From Euphorbia lathyris (lineage: Eukaryota; Streptophyta; Magnoliopsida; Malpighiales; Euphorbiaceae), in NCBI RefSeq assembly GCF_963576675.1, contig NC_088912.1, forward strand, positions 58,536,895-58,600,894: a DNA stretch of 64,000 nucleotides, read 5' to 3'. Made by a program: the position numbers and the translations under genes. How positions within the stretch are numbered: position 1 is the stretch's first letter; each line of letters opens with the position of its first letter. This document shows positions 22,148-33,543 of the stretch, piece by piece. The notes under the pieces were generated by a model that worked only from the letters and a program-made list of their open reading frames with translations, was not told where the DNA came from and made no database searches.

Positions 22148-23638
22148 ATGGATTTGTTCGTTTGGAATGTTAGAGGAGCGGCTAGCAAGGCTACCCACAT
22201 CCATGTTAAAGATTTAATTAAACAGTTTAACCCATCTTGTTCTGCTTTACTGGAAACTAAGATCAGTGGAGTTAAAACTGATGAGGTGGTTAGAGTGTTT
22301 AGGAATTGGAAGTGTGTTACATCGGAGGCTACTGGCCGGGTTGGTGGGATTTGGCTTTTCTGGAAGCCTAATCTGGTTTAGTTTGATATTGTCAAGATTG
22401 ATAAACAGTTTATTCATAGTAAAGTTACTTTCCCTGGTAATAAACCTCTCTATATCACTATTGTTTATGCTGATCTGATTCTGGCCAACCGTAAACGTCT
22501 TTGGGAGGCTCTGTTTTCTTTTAATATGAATATGGTGGAGGCCTGGTTTTTTGCCGGTGATTTTAATGATATTGCAGTTATGAGTGATCAAAGAGGGGGA
22601 GGAAATCACTACATCAATAGGTGCCTTAATCACAAAAAGGATATGGAATTGTGTGGCCTCTCGGACCTTGGTGCTGCTGGCCACAAGTTTACTTGGAAGT
22701 GTAATAGTACCTTTGTTCATCTGGACAAAGTCTATGAGAACATTGTGGCTCTGAGTAGTTATCCGGATGCGGCCGCGTGTAATCTCCCATTCCGTTATTC
22801 AGATCATTGCCCTATCCTGTTCAGGTTGGTGAGAGCTCCTCGTCCGAAAGGGGAGAGACCCTTTAGATATCTGGTGGCATGGGAATCTCACCCTGATTTT
22901 AAAAACTTTGTGCATGATAATTGGAAACCTCATTCAAATGTTTTACAGGCTGCTGAAGGCTTTAGAAGTAAAGTGGTTAGCTGGAACAAGAAATTTTTTG
23001 GGCATATCTTAAGAAGGAAGCAGAAAATCCTAAGAAGGATGGAAGGTATCCAACATTGCTTGGAAATCAGCTTTGATCATAGTCTGAGTTGTCTGCTAAG
23101 ATCCCTCCAGAATGAGTTAGAAGCGGTCCTTAAGCAAGAGGAGTTACTTTGGTTTCAGAAATCAAGGAAAACTTGGATTAAGGAGGGAGATCGTAATATT
23201 AGGTACTTCCATCTTTCTACGGTTATCAGAAGGCAGAGGAATCAGATTGATGTTATTAAAGATCCGAATGGTAACTGGGTTTATGAGGATGAGGACATCC
23301 GTCTTTTGGCCCTCAATTTCTATAAAGAGTTATTCAAAGAAGACCCGGTGGACTTTGTGGGTGATCTGACTGTTTCTACCTTTCCGAAGGTTGGTGAGGA
23401 TAAGGTTATTGAAGCTTTTCACCCTATTGATCTTAAAGAGATTGGTCAGGCTGTGTTTAGCATTGGTGCCTCTAAAGCTCATGGGGTTGATGGGCTTCCG
23501 GATGGCTTTTATCATAAGCATTGGGAGACTGTTAAAGATATTAAAGGGGTTTTTGAAGGTTCTGAGGATATTAGGCTTGTGAATAAAACTCTTCTGGTCC
23601 TGATCCCCAAAGTAGAGAAGCCGTCCTCGTTCTTATAG
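22148..23638 (+). pseudogene. LINE ORF2: endonuclease and first part of RT
   Basis: ORF2 starts at ATG 22148 (MDLFVWNVRG). The endonuclease shows N and E residues in WNVRG and LLETKISG, the GDFND motif, and the terminal YSDHCPI. The RT N-terminus follows with KTWIKEGDRNIRYFH and the degenerate GASKAHGVDGLPDGFY. A TAG at 22379 and a TAG at 23636 lie in this frame; the second falls just before RHISLCNVIYK of the RT core. Confidence 0.9.
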
Positions 23639-24959
23639 ATGAGACATATTAGTCTTTGCAATGTGATTTATAAAGTGGTCACCAAAATTGTGGCTAATAG
23701 ACTTCGGTGTATTCTCCCTAAGATTATTAGCCAGAATCAAGGGAGTTTTGTCCCAGGAAGACAGATGATGGACAATATTGTTATCGCTCAAGAGATGGTT
23801 CATTCTATGAAGGTCAAGAAGGGGAAGCGAGGTATTGTGGCTCATAAGCTAGATCTGGAAAAAAGCTTATGATCGGATTAACTGGGGTTTTCTTCTGGAT
23901 AGTTTGGATAAAGATGGGATTCCGGATAAGTGGAGGAAGGTTATCGAGGCTTACATTTCTTCTCCCGTCTTTCAAGTGTTGATTAATGGTGATATGTCTG
24001 AGGAGTTTTCTCCTTCCAGGGCATCCGTCAAGGGGATCCTATGAGCCCATTCTTATTTGTTATTGCCATGGAGAGACTCACTCATCTTATCCAAGATGCT
24101 GTCAGTTCTAGGAGGCTTCACCCGGTCTCCATTAATAAGTTATGCCCGTCGATCACTCATTTGTTCTTTGCGGATGATGTGATGATCTTTGTGGATGGTA
24201 GTGAGGAGCAAATTGGTGTGATTATGGAGATCCTTTCTAACTTTTGCTCTGCTTCTGGTCAAAGACTTAACATTCAGAAGTCCAGGATGTTGTGCTCTAA
24301 AAACATGGATCAAAGGGTCTGCAAGAATTTAAGTGAAATTTCTGGTATCCCTCTTACCAATGCCTTTGGTAACTACCTTGGAGTTCCTCTCCATAGTAAT
24401 AGGGTGTCAAAGGCTTCTTTTAAAGAGATCCTTGATAAAAACCAATAAGAAGTGTGCTAATTGGAAAGCTAACTCCCTTTCTCTGGCAGGTCGGCTTACT
24501 TTAATCCAATCAGTGAACTGTGCAGCTCCTAATCATTTAATGCAAGCTTGTAAGCTGCCGGAACCTGTTCTTAATGGCCTTGATAAAATCAATTGTCGTT
24601 TCCTATGGGCGAACTCGGAGGAAGGAAATAAAATTCATCTGGTTCCTTGGAAAGACGTCTGCCAGCCTAAAGATAGGGGAGGTCTAGGCATTAGACAAGC
24701 CAGAGATAATAATAAAGTTCTCTTGATGAAGCTTCTGTGGAGAATGTGGCAGTCCCCTTCGGCTCTTTGGGTTCAATTGTTATGTGGTAAGTATAGAAAA
24801 GATAAAGTTTTTGGGGGGCCAAAAGATAGAGTTCCTGTTTGCTCCTTCTTATGGAAAGGGGTTAATGCGGTTTTTTCCGAGTTCTGCTCTAGGATTGGTT
24901 GGTCGGTGGGTAATGGCAGATCGATTAGTTTTTGGAATGACACCTGGCTAGGGGGGTAA
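23639..24959 (+). pseudogene. LINE ORF2: RT core and thumb
   Basis: Shows SLCNVIYKVV, GSFVPGRQMMDN, LDLEKAYDRINW (frame lost in an A-run near 23865), IRQGDPMSPF (another shift near 24020) and the catalytic FFADDVMIF near 24170. The piece after 24440 matches the region downstream of RT in plant LINEs (SLAGRLTLIQSV, WKDVCQPKDRGGLGI). Asp residues of the active site are kept. Confidence 0.9.
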
Positions 24960-24993
24960 GTCTTTATTAGAGGAGTGTAGTTCTCCTCCACCG

Positions 24994-25491
24994 ATGGAGA
25001 TCCGTCACTGGAGTATTGCCGATGTGGTAGACTCAGAGGGTGATTGGATTTGGTCCAATTTTGAGGCTTACCTTAATCTGGATTCGCTCCTGAAAATCCG
25101 GGGAGTTAAAGTAAGAAGGGAGGAGGAAGATAGAGATAGTCATTGTTGGTCCCATACAAATAACGAGGCCTATTCTTGTAAATCAGCTTTTGAGGCTTTC
25201 TATACTAACTCGGACTTTCCTCCTTCTGCTACTTGGAAGATCATTTGGACCCTGAAGGTTCCCTACCGCATTAGGAGTTTCCTGTGGCTTGGGGCTAAAG
25301 ACAGGTTGCTCACAAACGTGGAAAGGAAAATGCGCCATTTAGTGGAGACTAATACTTGCAGTAGATGTAAAGGTCAGGCTGAAACTATCTGCCATACTCT
25401 TAGAGACTGCGAAAAGAGCAATAAGGTGTGGAGGGAAGTTCTTTCGGGCTTTTTGCTGTCTAGATTCTTAGCCTATCTTGGTCAGGATTGA
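24994..25491 (+). pseudogene. LINE ORF2: zinc-binding (zf-RVT) region
   Basis: Shows YSCKSAFEAF, WTLKVPYRIRSFLW and CSRCKGQAETICHTLRDC, the conserved Cys/His segment behind the RT of plant LINEs. The frame ends at a TGA near 25489 and continues shifted. Confidence 0.85.
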
Positions 25492-25662
25492 TTCATTGAT
25501 GGAGTTAAAGGTTTATTATTACCTGAGCTTGAGCATGGTGCTATTCTGTTTGCTATTATTTGTCATCAACTGTGGCAGTGGAGGAATGCGGATATCCTTG
25601 GAGAAGGAGCTGTTATCTCTCCTAATTTACTTGCCTATTTTTCTACAAAAATTAATACTATT

Positions 25663-26235
25663 ATGGATAACTTTAAGGAGGAGGGTTGTCCTTTTACTTG
25701 CCAGAGGAAGGTGGTTCAGTTATTGGGTTGGAGCAAACCCGGGGAAGGGACTGTGAAGCTTAATTCTGATGGCTCTTGTTTGTCGGATGGTAGGATCGCG
25801 GCTGGGGGAGTCTTAAGAGACGCTGGTGGTGCTTGGGTGTCTGGCTTTGCTCAGAACCTAGGAGTGGGTTCTTCCTTCACTGCTGAGCTCTGGGGAATCT
25901 TCTCTGGGCTTAGGCTCGCTAAGAACCTGGGTTTAAAAAGGTTGATTGTGGAATCTGACAACCTTGAAGCTGTTAAAATTATTTTTGAAAATAAGTCCAT
26001 TTCTTTAGGCAGCCAAAATTTACTTAAAGGGATCAAAAGGTTATGCTCCTTTTTTGATACCATCAATTTTGGGCATGTTTTCAGAGAGCAAAACAGGGTT
26101 GCTGACCGCCTTGCTACTGAGGGCCAGGAGAGAATGCTTGGTGTCTCTACTTTCTCGACGCCTCCAGACTTCCTTCTTTCTTTGCTTGCTGCTGATCAAG
26201 TTGGGGTTAGCTTTCCCAAACTAATCCCGGGTTAA
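25663..26235 (+). pseudogene. LINE ORF2: RNase H domain
   Basis: 190 open codons. Plant-type RNase H: KLNSDGSCL with the first catalytic Asp, TAELWGIFSGL with the Glu, VESDNLEAV with the next Asp, and HVFREQNRVADRLA near the end. This domain is found at the C-terminus of many plant L1 elements. The normal stop is followed by an untranslated tail and the A-tail. Confidence 0.9.
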
Positions 26236-26287
26236 TTTTTTTTCTATCTTTTTGTTGTTTTCTTTCCTTAATCTACAAAAAAAAAAA

Positions 26288-26534
26288 TTAAACTTTGTGG
26301 TTATACCTGTTTTCGATCGGCATCCTTGTGGTTTAAAAATTTACAAAATGGTACATTAAGGTTCATTCCGTTAGCAAACATAGGTCAAATTGACTAACGA
26401 TGTTAAAAAAAAGCGAAAAGTCAAAGGGAAAAGAGTTAATTTTATCCTTATATTTATTTATTTTATAAATTAACCCCACTTATTATCTAATTATCACAAA
26501 CAAACCCCAACATAAAAAATAAAAATCAATCACA
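26288..26534 (+). repeat. Left inverted-repeat arm
   Basis: Reverse complement of 28224-28470, diverged by scattered substitutions and small gaps. Begins TTAAACTTTGTGG directly after the LINE A-tail. Confidence 0.85.
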
Positions 26535-26598
26535 TCATCTTCAATCTCATATTTCTCTCCATAACACAAAAGCCCAATTAACCGAAACAAACAACAAA

Positions 26599-27117
26599 AT
26601 GGCATCTTCAACCTCCTGCTTGTTGCACCCAAATGCACTTACAACTCCTAACAGATTATCTTCTTCATCACACCGAACCGCTACCAAATCTGGCTACTTC
26701 ATCTGCCGTGCCACCGCCAAGCAGGAGGAGGACAATCCTCTTCTCTCTCGCCAATTCACTCTCACTGTTCTTATTGGCACTGCCGCCGTTGGTTCTCAGG
26801 TCTCACCTGCTGATGTTGCATATGGTGAAGTGATATTTAATCTTTCCTCAAACTAATTATAATATATAAATGGAAAGTGATATTTGTGAAGTGCAGCGAG
26901 TGTATTTGGGAAACCAAAAAGTACAGAATTTGTGCCGTACAATGGAGATGGATTCAAATTGTTAGTACCAGCTAAATGGAACCCAAGCAAGGAAGGCTAA
27001 ATGGATTTGACTCAGGAGCGGTGGCAACAACAAACATATTGGAAACAACGACACCAGTGATTGATGGAAAACAGTACTATTTCGTGTCGGTGTTAACAAG
27101 AACAGTTGACGAAGAAT
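26599..27117 (+). pseudogene. psbP: psbP (photosystem II 23-kDa protein) fragment
   Basis: The ATG at 26599 opens a Ser/Thr-rich chloroplast transit peptide (MASSTSCLLHPNAL), then LSRQFTLTVLIG, the thylakoid-targeting segment, and ADVAYG. An intron of about 70 bp with GT...AG ends follows; exon 2 reads [19 protein letters not shown] and WNPSKEG. About 70 codons are then missing, and the text resumes with [13 protein letters not shown] and [11 protein letters not shown] before stopping short of the usual C-terminus. PsbP stabilises the oxygen-evolving manganese cluster in the thylakoid lumen. The retained intron shows a DNA-level copy, not a retrocopy. Not functional. Confidence 0.85.
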
Positions 27118-27142
27118 GCAGCTACTTCCTTCAGTCTTGCTT

Positions 27143-27150
27143 AATTTATG
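27143..27150. repeat. Target duplication of hAT element, left (AATTTATG)
   Basis: 8 bp before TAGGGAT; matches AATTTATC at 27774-27781 except for the last base. Eight bases is the hAT rule. Confidence 0.8.
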
Positions 27151-27773
27151 TAGGGATACAACTGGGGCGGGGAATAGCTGTACCCATCAGGGCCTCGCTC
27201 CGTTTTTTGTAGGGACGGGGACGGGGACTAATATGGTCCCCGTAGTCAGGTACGGGGCGGGGCTGGGAGACGGTATGGCCGCCCTGCGGGATCCCCATAC
27301 CCCCCATTTTAAAAGCTGGATATCCTATTTTTGTTGAATTACTTTGATATTTCATCAATTGAAGACAAAATATGGCATATCATGCTCACAGTTCACTTAT
27401 TATATGAGATAATATAATTTTGGATATGATTTTGAAAACAGAACCTTACTTTATTCCCCTGTGTTTTTCTTAAAATCTCCATTGTAGATTTCTGGTTTCT
27501 GATTTTATATTTGTTTATCTAAATCTAAATGTGCAGGCGATTTGATTAAAAGGGAACATTTGATGAAGAGTAGCAACAGAGTAGATAGCTAAAAAAAGGG
27601 AGAAGAAACAACAGCATTTCAAGAAACTAGTGCAAGAGATTTTTGGGTAAACGGGATTCTCCATACCTGCGGTTTCCCCGTGGGGCGGGGACGGGGACGG
27701 GGAATCCCCGTTTAGTCGGGGACGGGGATGGAAAACCAAATTCCCGCCCCGTCCCGTTCCGTTTACATCCCTA
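27151..27773. mobile_element. Non-autonomous hAT-type element
   Basis: 623 bp with ends TAGGGATACAAC and, reversed, TAGGGATGTAAAC, like the Ac/hAT terminus TAGGGATGAAA. The flanks show an 8-bp target duplication with one mismatch. The subterminal parts are packed with GGGGACGGGG words on both sides in inverted orientation; the middle is AT-rich and has no transposase. It sits inside the broken psbP unit, so it came later. Confidence 0.8.
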
Positions 27774-27781
27774 AATTTATC
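27774..27781. repeat. Target duplication of hAT element, right (AATTTATC)
   Basis: Matches the left copy at 7 of 8 bases. Confidence 0.8.
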
Positions 27782-27862
27782 AGACCATCTCTGGTGGGAG
27801 GTTGTAACTTGAGGGTGTCACATCACATGGGATAATTTACATCTACAAGTTACAATCCATTA

Positions 27863-28104
27863 GAGAGCATTTGTTACTTCAAATAGTTAGAAGGTAAAAA
27901 AAATAAAAAAATAAAAAATAAGGACGGATTCATAAATTTACACACTAAAAAACCTTCTTTATGCTTTATAGGTGGGGTCCTAAAGAGTAAAAATTTGTAA
28001 CCAAACTTAGTAACAAACTAAATTTGTTAGCAAGCTCTCTAATGCTTGGTTACAACCAATTGGTAAAAAGTAACAACCAATTTGGTTGCACTAGAGATGC
28101 TCTC
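27863..28104. mobile_element. Small MITE with GAGAGCAT ends
   Basis: 242 bp bounded by GAGAGCAT and its reverse complement ATGCTCTC. The inner sequence has GTTACTT and AAGTAACAACC blocks in opposite orientation. No coding capacity, and the target duplication is not clear. Family unknown; hAT or PIF-type MITEs have comparable ends. Confidence 0.45.
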
Positions 28105-28223
28105 AATGTTATCCTATGTAAATCAATCATCAACTTGCCCTCATTTTATATTTAGTTCATTTGGTTTCATTAATTACCAGTTGGTCCTCCTTTTTTTATA
28201 AATTAAATAAAAATATAGAAAAT

Positions 28224-28470
28224 AGTGTAATTAATTTTTATTTTTTATTTTGGGTTTGTTTGTGATAATTAAATAATAATGGGAGTTAATTTATAAAATA
28301 AATAAATATAAAGACAAAACTAATTTTTTTCCCTTTGACTTTTGACTTTTTTTAACACTGTTAGTTAATTTGACATGTGTTTACTAATAGAATGAACCAC
28401 AAGGTACCATTTTGTAAATTTTTAAACCTCAAGGGTGCCGATCGAAAATAGATGTAACCGCAAAGTTTAT
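28224..28470 (-). repeat. Right inverted-repeat arm
   Basis: Reverse complement of the left arm at 26288-26534. Confidence 0.85.
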
Positions 28471-28597
28471 TTTTGTACTTTTCCATATTATTATTTGTTA
28501 TAATTTAGTATTATTTATATATAATTCATCATTATCATTATTATTATAATTATAATTATTTATATATAATTTATAATTTATTATATACATAATTTAT

Positions 28598-28700
28598 CGG
28601 TTGAGAGCATACCTATGACTAGGGAGGTCATGAGTTCGAATCACATAGGATGGGATGGGGTTGATATTTTTCTTCCTTCTTTAATGTAATCGCATTATAT
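28598..28700 (+). mobile_element. Possible tRNA-derived SINE head
   Basis: CGGTTGAGAGC and GAGTTCGAATC lie about 34 bp apart and look like the A and B boxes of a tRNA-type polymerase III promoter. The stretch is far less AT-rich than its surroundings. Target duplications and a tail are not clear, so the call is tentative. Confidence 0.35.
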
Positions 28701-29233
28701 GCAAATATTTTTAAAAAATAAAATATATATATATATATATATATATACTTTTTTATTTTTTATTATAACTATAATCATTTATATATAATATATCATCATT
28801 ATATATATAATTTATCATTATCTATAAAATTTATTATAATTATTTGGTGTAACTTGGTTGCAAATTTTGCAAGAAGTAAATAAATATTACAATTTACATC
28901 AACATGTGTACGTTACAATGCTCTATATAATTAATTATCTCAACTACATTTTAATTTTTTTAATCATCTTCTTCAACTTCATCTTCATTCTCCGCTCGCA
29001 CTCCAATCTTAAGTAGCCGTGATTGCCAAATTTGTTGCGCTATACCATTCCGCACTACTAACATTTCGACTTTAATTTCATAGGATTTAAATAATATATA
29101 TATATATATATAAGAAATATTAAATAATATGTATCCAATATTATTCACGAGCTTTTATGGAGCTGATCTTTTATCAGGCTAAGCACCGAGCTGTTTTATT
29201 TGGTATCTTTGATAATATTTATTCAATATTATT

Positions 29234-29238
29234 ATTAT
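29234..29238. repeat. Target duplication of E4, left (ATTAT)
   Basis: ATTAT before the LTR; ATCAT follows the other LTR at 45341-45345. One mismatch fits an older insertion. Confidence 0.7.
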
Positions 29239-29651
29239 TGAAAGGATTAGCGACAACTAATCCAATAGAGATTTGGATTCGGACATACCTGATTATAGAA
29301 CCAAATAATCTCTGAGTAGCGAAAGCGGAACTATCACCACGATCTTATATCACCGGTAACTATCAACCACACGATGATTAACTGGGGAAGAGAGTATGAT
29401 CCATAGACTAGAAGCTAGGGTGATTGATTGATGGAGAGAGAGGGGTGGCGCGGAGAATGGAGGAGGAGGCAGACAATCTGCTTATGATTGTCTAGGATTG
29501 TGTTGATTAGGTTAATTATTAGGGTTTGGTGATGCTCCTATTCATAGTGGACCCAAATCCTAATTCTCTTTCATCTCATAAGATGGGCCTGGCCTATTCC
29601 ATTTCGGGCAGGTCGGATTAATTTGATCCATATACCCAATTAATCCTAACA
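29239..29651 (-). repeat. 3' LTR of E4
   Basis: 413 bp, TGAAAGGATTAG...AATCCTAACA, the same length as the right LTR and similar throughout. Confidence 0.93.
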
Positions 29652-29664
29652 TCTCCCACTCATA
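29652..29664 (-). other. Polypurine tract of E4
   Basis: The minus strand reads TATGAGTGGGAGA directly before the 3' LTR. Confidence 0.75.
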
Positions 29665-30582
29665 CGCAATGGAACCAATTCCAATAAGAATTCGTCTCCA
29701 AGAATCAAATCTTACCTTTTTGCTAATAGCTTATGCGACCGACATACTATCAAGAGCTCAATTGCTATATACTCGTTGGAGATATACAACTGCTCGATGT
29801 GCATGTTTCAAGCTTGGGACTATATACTCGTTGTATTTCGTCCATCATAGTCTGACTTGCTTATCTAGTTAGGCTCCTTTTAGTTGGAATTAGCACATCA
29901 ACCTGAGGGTAACCCTTTCCAAGGTAGCTACATCAAACTATACTTCTGGAATAAACTAGAAGTCATAAGGATAATATGTCTCTAGAAATCATAATTTCGA
30001 GATGTAAACCTCACACTAGGAAAAGAAGAGATCGACTCTTTTCCATCTTGTGGTCGCTAAAGCACACATTGTCACATACACATGCCATGGTGTTCAATCC
30101 TACTTATAGGAGAGTATTTATCTAAATTATAACACCATGCAGAAGCATAGGTTTAGACGTGCCAAAACATCTAACTTTAGTCCACTATCTGCAACGAACA
30201 CTCCTGGCTATAAAGACAGAAGGCTTTAAGTTGTCACAAACTTGCCTATCAGATTTCATAAAATCTGTCACATATACTTGAGGTGTATGTTGTTATCTTG
30301 TACCATGATAAAATTACTTTCATCCTTCTTACAAGACGACCTCTGCTGTTGAACGTGCTCTCGTATGTTCAAAAGCAGCCTCATCCTTCTATTTGTCACA
30401 TATGACAAAAATAAGGGTAAACACTCGTGTGAGTGAGCTACTTCTCTGTCTGACATGCATTTGAAAATATATAACAACAAATATGAACATATAAATATTC
30501 GCACTCGTGTATTGGAAATAATTCTGAAAACCTTTATTTATAATTCAAGTTCACTAAACATTGAAAAGATATAGAAGTACAT
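29665..30582 (-). other. E4 3' untranslated region
   Basis: About 920 bp between the RNase H stop and the polypurine tract. No ORF with family features on either strand; an unusually long 3' region for copia. Confidence 0.6.
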
Positions 30583-31462
30583 TTAGATCCTACGTAATCC
30601 CTGGGATCTAATATGTTTAACATAAACATCTCTTTTGACAGGTTTGGTAAGGGGATCAGCAACCATGTCATGGGTGGAAATGTACTTCACACTAACTTCT
30701 TTGTGCAATGAGGTCCCTGATGAAGTGATATCTAATTTCTATATGCTTAGCCTTGCTGTGGAACCTTTGATCCTTAGCGAAAGCAATTGTAGATTGACTA
30801 TCACTGTTGACTATGACTGGAGCGATGGAGGTGGTAATGCCAAGGTGGTTTAAGAACATATTCAACCACACCACTTCTTGAACTGCTGATGAGTAAGAAA
30901 CGTACTCAGCCTCCATGGTGGATAATGCTACGCACGTTTGTTTCTTGCTGCTCCAGTAGATGGCTCTATTACCAAGCAAGAAGACATAGCCATACGTGGA
31001 CTTCCTTTCGTCCAAGTCGCCTGCCCAATCGGCATCTGTATATCCTCTAAGATTGAGGTCTTTGCCTTGATAACATAGAGAATAATCTGCAGTACCTTTA
31101 AGATATCTTAATATACTTTTTACTGCGATCCAATATGCTTGTCTAGGATTGGACTGATATCTGCTTACTATCCCAACGACGTGGCAGATGTCTGGTCTAG
31201 TACACAACATTGCATACATCAGACTTGCAATGACACTTGCATAAGGAACTGCCTTCATGTGTTCTTGATCTTTTTGTGTTTAGGGGACATATTTCAGTAC
31301 TCAGGGGGACGTCCTTAGTCACCGGGCTATTAATGGGTTTGCAGCCTTTCATACCAAAGCGTTCAATTACTTTGTTGATGTAAGTCTCTTGAGACAGTGC
31401 CAACAATTTCTTTGAACGATTTCTCGAAATCTTAACTCCAAGAATGTATGCAGCCTCGCCCA
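30583..31462 (-). pseudogene. E4 RT end and RNase H
   Basis: Continues the RT exactly where the solo LTR interrupts it, with GEAAYILGVKI, then PYASVIASLMYAML, TDADWAGD, MEAEYVS, NSDSQSTIAF and VADPLTKP, stopping at TAA 30583-30585. Frameshifts near 31262 and 30690 break the frame. The RNase H acidic residues are mostly kept. Confidence 0.88.
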
Positions 31463-31467
31463 TATCT
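31463..31467. repeat. Target duplication of solo LTR, left (TATCT)
   Basis: Identical to 33544-33548. Confidence 0.95.
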
Positions 31468-33543
31468 TGTTGGAAATTAGGCTAAGGTATAGCAGCGGAA
31501 ATATAAAATTTTTAACCTATTTCCATTTAACCACAAGATCCGTTAACCGTTATTTCATATAAAGAGGGATAAGAAGAAATACCTTTTAGAAGTTCTATCT
31601 ACCGTTGCAAACGAAGTGCCCACAACTTCAAAAGAGATAGAAACTGTCTACCAATCTTCCCCTATACGAAACAGACCTTCCAGACCTCCGAACGACAATC
31701 CCTTTGGTGGAAACATGGAAGAATATGTCTAGAAGCTCCTGTCCAAAAATCGCGACGATCCGACGGTTCAATCTCCGGTAATCCGCGAAATCGTGAACTG
31801 ACCTGATGTAGGAGTAGTAAAACAAATTTCTCCCTTTTGTTTGTTTTTCTTCTTCGAGTTCCCAAACACGAAATAAAACACGGGAAGATTAATTTGGAAT
31901 CAACCGTTGAATAGCAACCAAAGTAGATTGCTTCTAACTAATCAACACAAGATCAAGGATAAAAGAAATAGATGAAAATCAATTGATCAAACGAAGCCGT
32001 AGAGAAATCTCGTCCTCGAACTAGGGGTGTCGAATTTTCTCTCTCTTGGACTAGGTGAATTTCGAAAATCACAAGTAGGGTATGGCTAGCCTGGATTTTG
32101 AAAATCTCAAGGGAAGGGGTATTTATAATCTCTTGTATCTGATCCATAGTTAGATAGAATTAGGTTACTGAATAGGAATTCCATTCGGAATAGAATTCCT
32201 AATTATTATCTCACTATATATCTAATATATTAAGGATAATAATAATAACCTTATTGGATAATAATAGGAGTATATTAATCTAATTAAAACTCCTAACTTA
32301 ATTATCTCTTAATTAATTTAATTCATATTCCTAATCTAATTATGATTAACAAAATCAAATTAATTATTCATGTATATCACTACATGAATTTCAATCCCCT
32401 TATGTCCATGGGCCTTATTGGGCTCAATTGGGCTTCTATCAATTAATTAACATCTATCTCTCTTTTAGGTTCCAAGTCTTATGTGTGATCCATTAGGTTC
32501 TTATTGCTTCTAGCCGTATGCAACGTTATTAAATTAATTTTCAAAGAATTATATTTAATCTTTGCATAACGGAATGATGTACAGAGTATGTGATTAGCAA
32601 GTCCATAATCATTCCCCTAGAGCTATAAGAAGACAGGTTGATTTTGTCGTTAACCTTTCCGTATTAGTTACAGTATAATTCGATCCTTTATTAACTACAT
32701 CCTTGAACTGAATCTTATGACTATGGGTGATGTCAAGTCACATATAGCGAGACGTTCGTTTTACTTGTACAGGCCGAGTCAACTCAAAAAGATAGGTTAA
32801 GTGAAATCTGTATTTCTTACTCTTAAGCTATCACCTTGCAAGGATTTAGAGTCGAGTCTTCCACAAGCGATCCATGGATGTATCTCCCATTTATCGGGAG
32901 TGATAAATGCTCAATCTAATATATAACGACTCCGCAATTACTTCCTGTGATACCCAACGTCTACTGTTCACACCCCAGAGTCATCTCTGTTAAGGATCGT
33001 GTTACACCAGAGTCAAAGCATCACATTCCGTAATCCAGAATACCAATTAATATTCCTTTGAGTCTGAGGATTAGTTATACCTATTAATACCATTGAGATG
33101 AACAGGTGACAAAGATGAATCTACCTATCCTGTTATCTCAAATCGGATCCCCAATCCTAATGAACAACGTTTCATCGGATCTATGTAACTGTCCAGATAT
33201 CTGTATATATGAAGCTTGTGAGATCAGCTTTCTGTCGGACAGAAGACATACAAGTCTCAACAGTGATATGTCAATCTCAAACATATCACTTGACTTGGGG
33301 TGGTTTTAAGTTTATCAGTTTACTATAAAGTTTTGTCTCACTTCATGCTTGCATGAACACTTTATAATCACTTTAAATAAACTTACGGATTTCCTTTTAT
33401 TAGACTTTATTTAGTGCTTAAAAGGGATTGCCTTTATATAGTTATAAAACATATATCTCATTAAACAAATAATATAAAGAACAATTCATTTACATTAAGT
33501 TTGTATCCTAGAACAATTGTCTATAGGACACTAAACCCCAACA
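31468..33543 (-). mobile_element. Solo LTR of the E1 family
   Basis: 2076 bp, the same length as the intact E1 LTR and nearly identical to it, with a perfect TATCT duplication and no internal sequence. It marks a former full insertion reduced by LTR-LTR recombination. It splits the E4 RT between SFEMKDM and GEAAYILG. It keeps the 177-bp stretch missing from the left E1 LTR. Confidence 0.95.

Larger units (their letters stand above)
21846..26287 (+). mobile_element. L1-type LINE, 5' end lost to E3, degenerate
   Basis: Carries the end of ORF1, then ORF2 with endonuclease, RT, zinc-binding region and RNase H, and ends in an A-tail of about 11. The order and the FADD-type RT box are those of plant L1 elements. 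It is broken by in-frame stops at 22379 and 23636 and by frameshifts near 23865, 24020, 24440, 24960 and 25480. The A-tail abuts an inverted-repeat arm, so the LINE seems to have integrated in that repeat. Confidence 0.92.
26288..28484. mobile_element. Inverted-repeat transposon carrying a psbP fragment
   Basis: Two arms of about 245 bp, 26288-26534 and 28224-28470, are reverse complements with scattered mismatches; both contain TTTTCGATCGGCA and TTTAAAAATTTACAAAATGG near the outer end. Between them lie a broken psbP gene, a hAT-type element and a small MITE. The layout fits a Pack-MULE, a Mutator-like element that has taken up a gene piece. On the right the arm may reach GGAAAAGTACAAAAA at 28484; on the left it is cut by the LINE A-tail, so a 9-bp target duplication cannot be tested. 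Two independent MITE insertions flanking the gene are the alternative. Confidence 0.6.
28485..29238. other. AT-rich spacer with (TA)n runs
   Basis: Very AT-rich, with TA microsatellites near 28720-28747 and 29093-29112. No gene seen apart from the possible SINE head. E4 is inserted at its right end. Confidence 0.6.

Noticed and set aside
26599..26856. psbP as a working gene
   Set aside because: Middle and end of the protein are missing and a hAT element follows; it cannot make PsbP.
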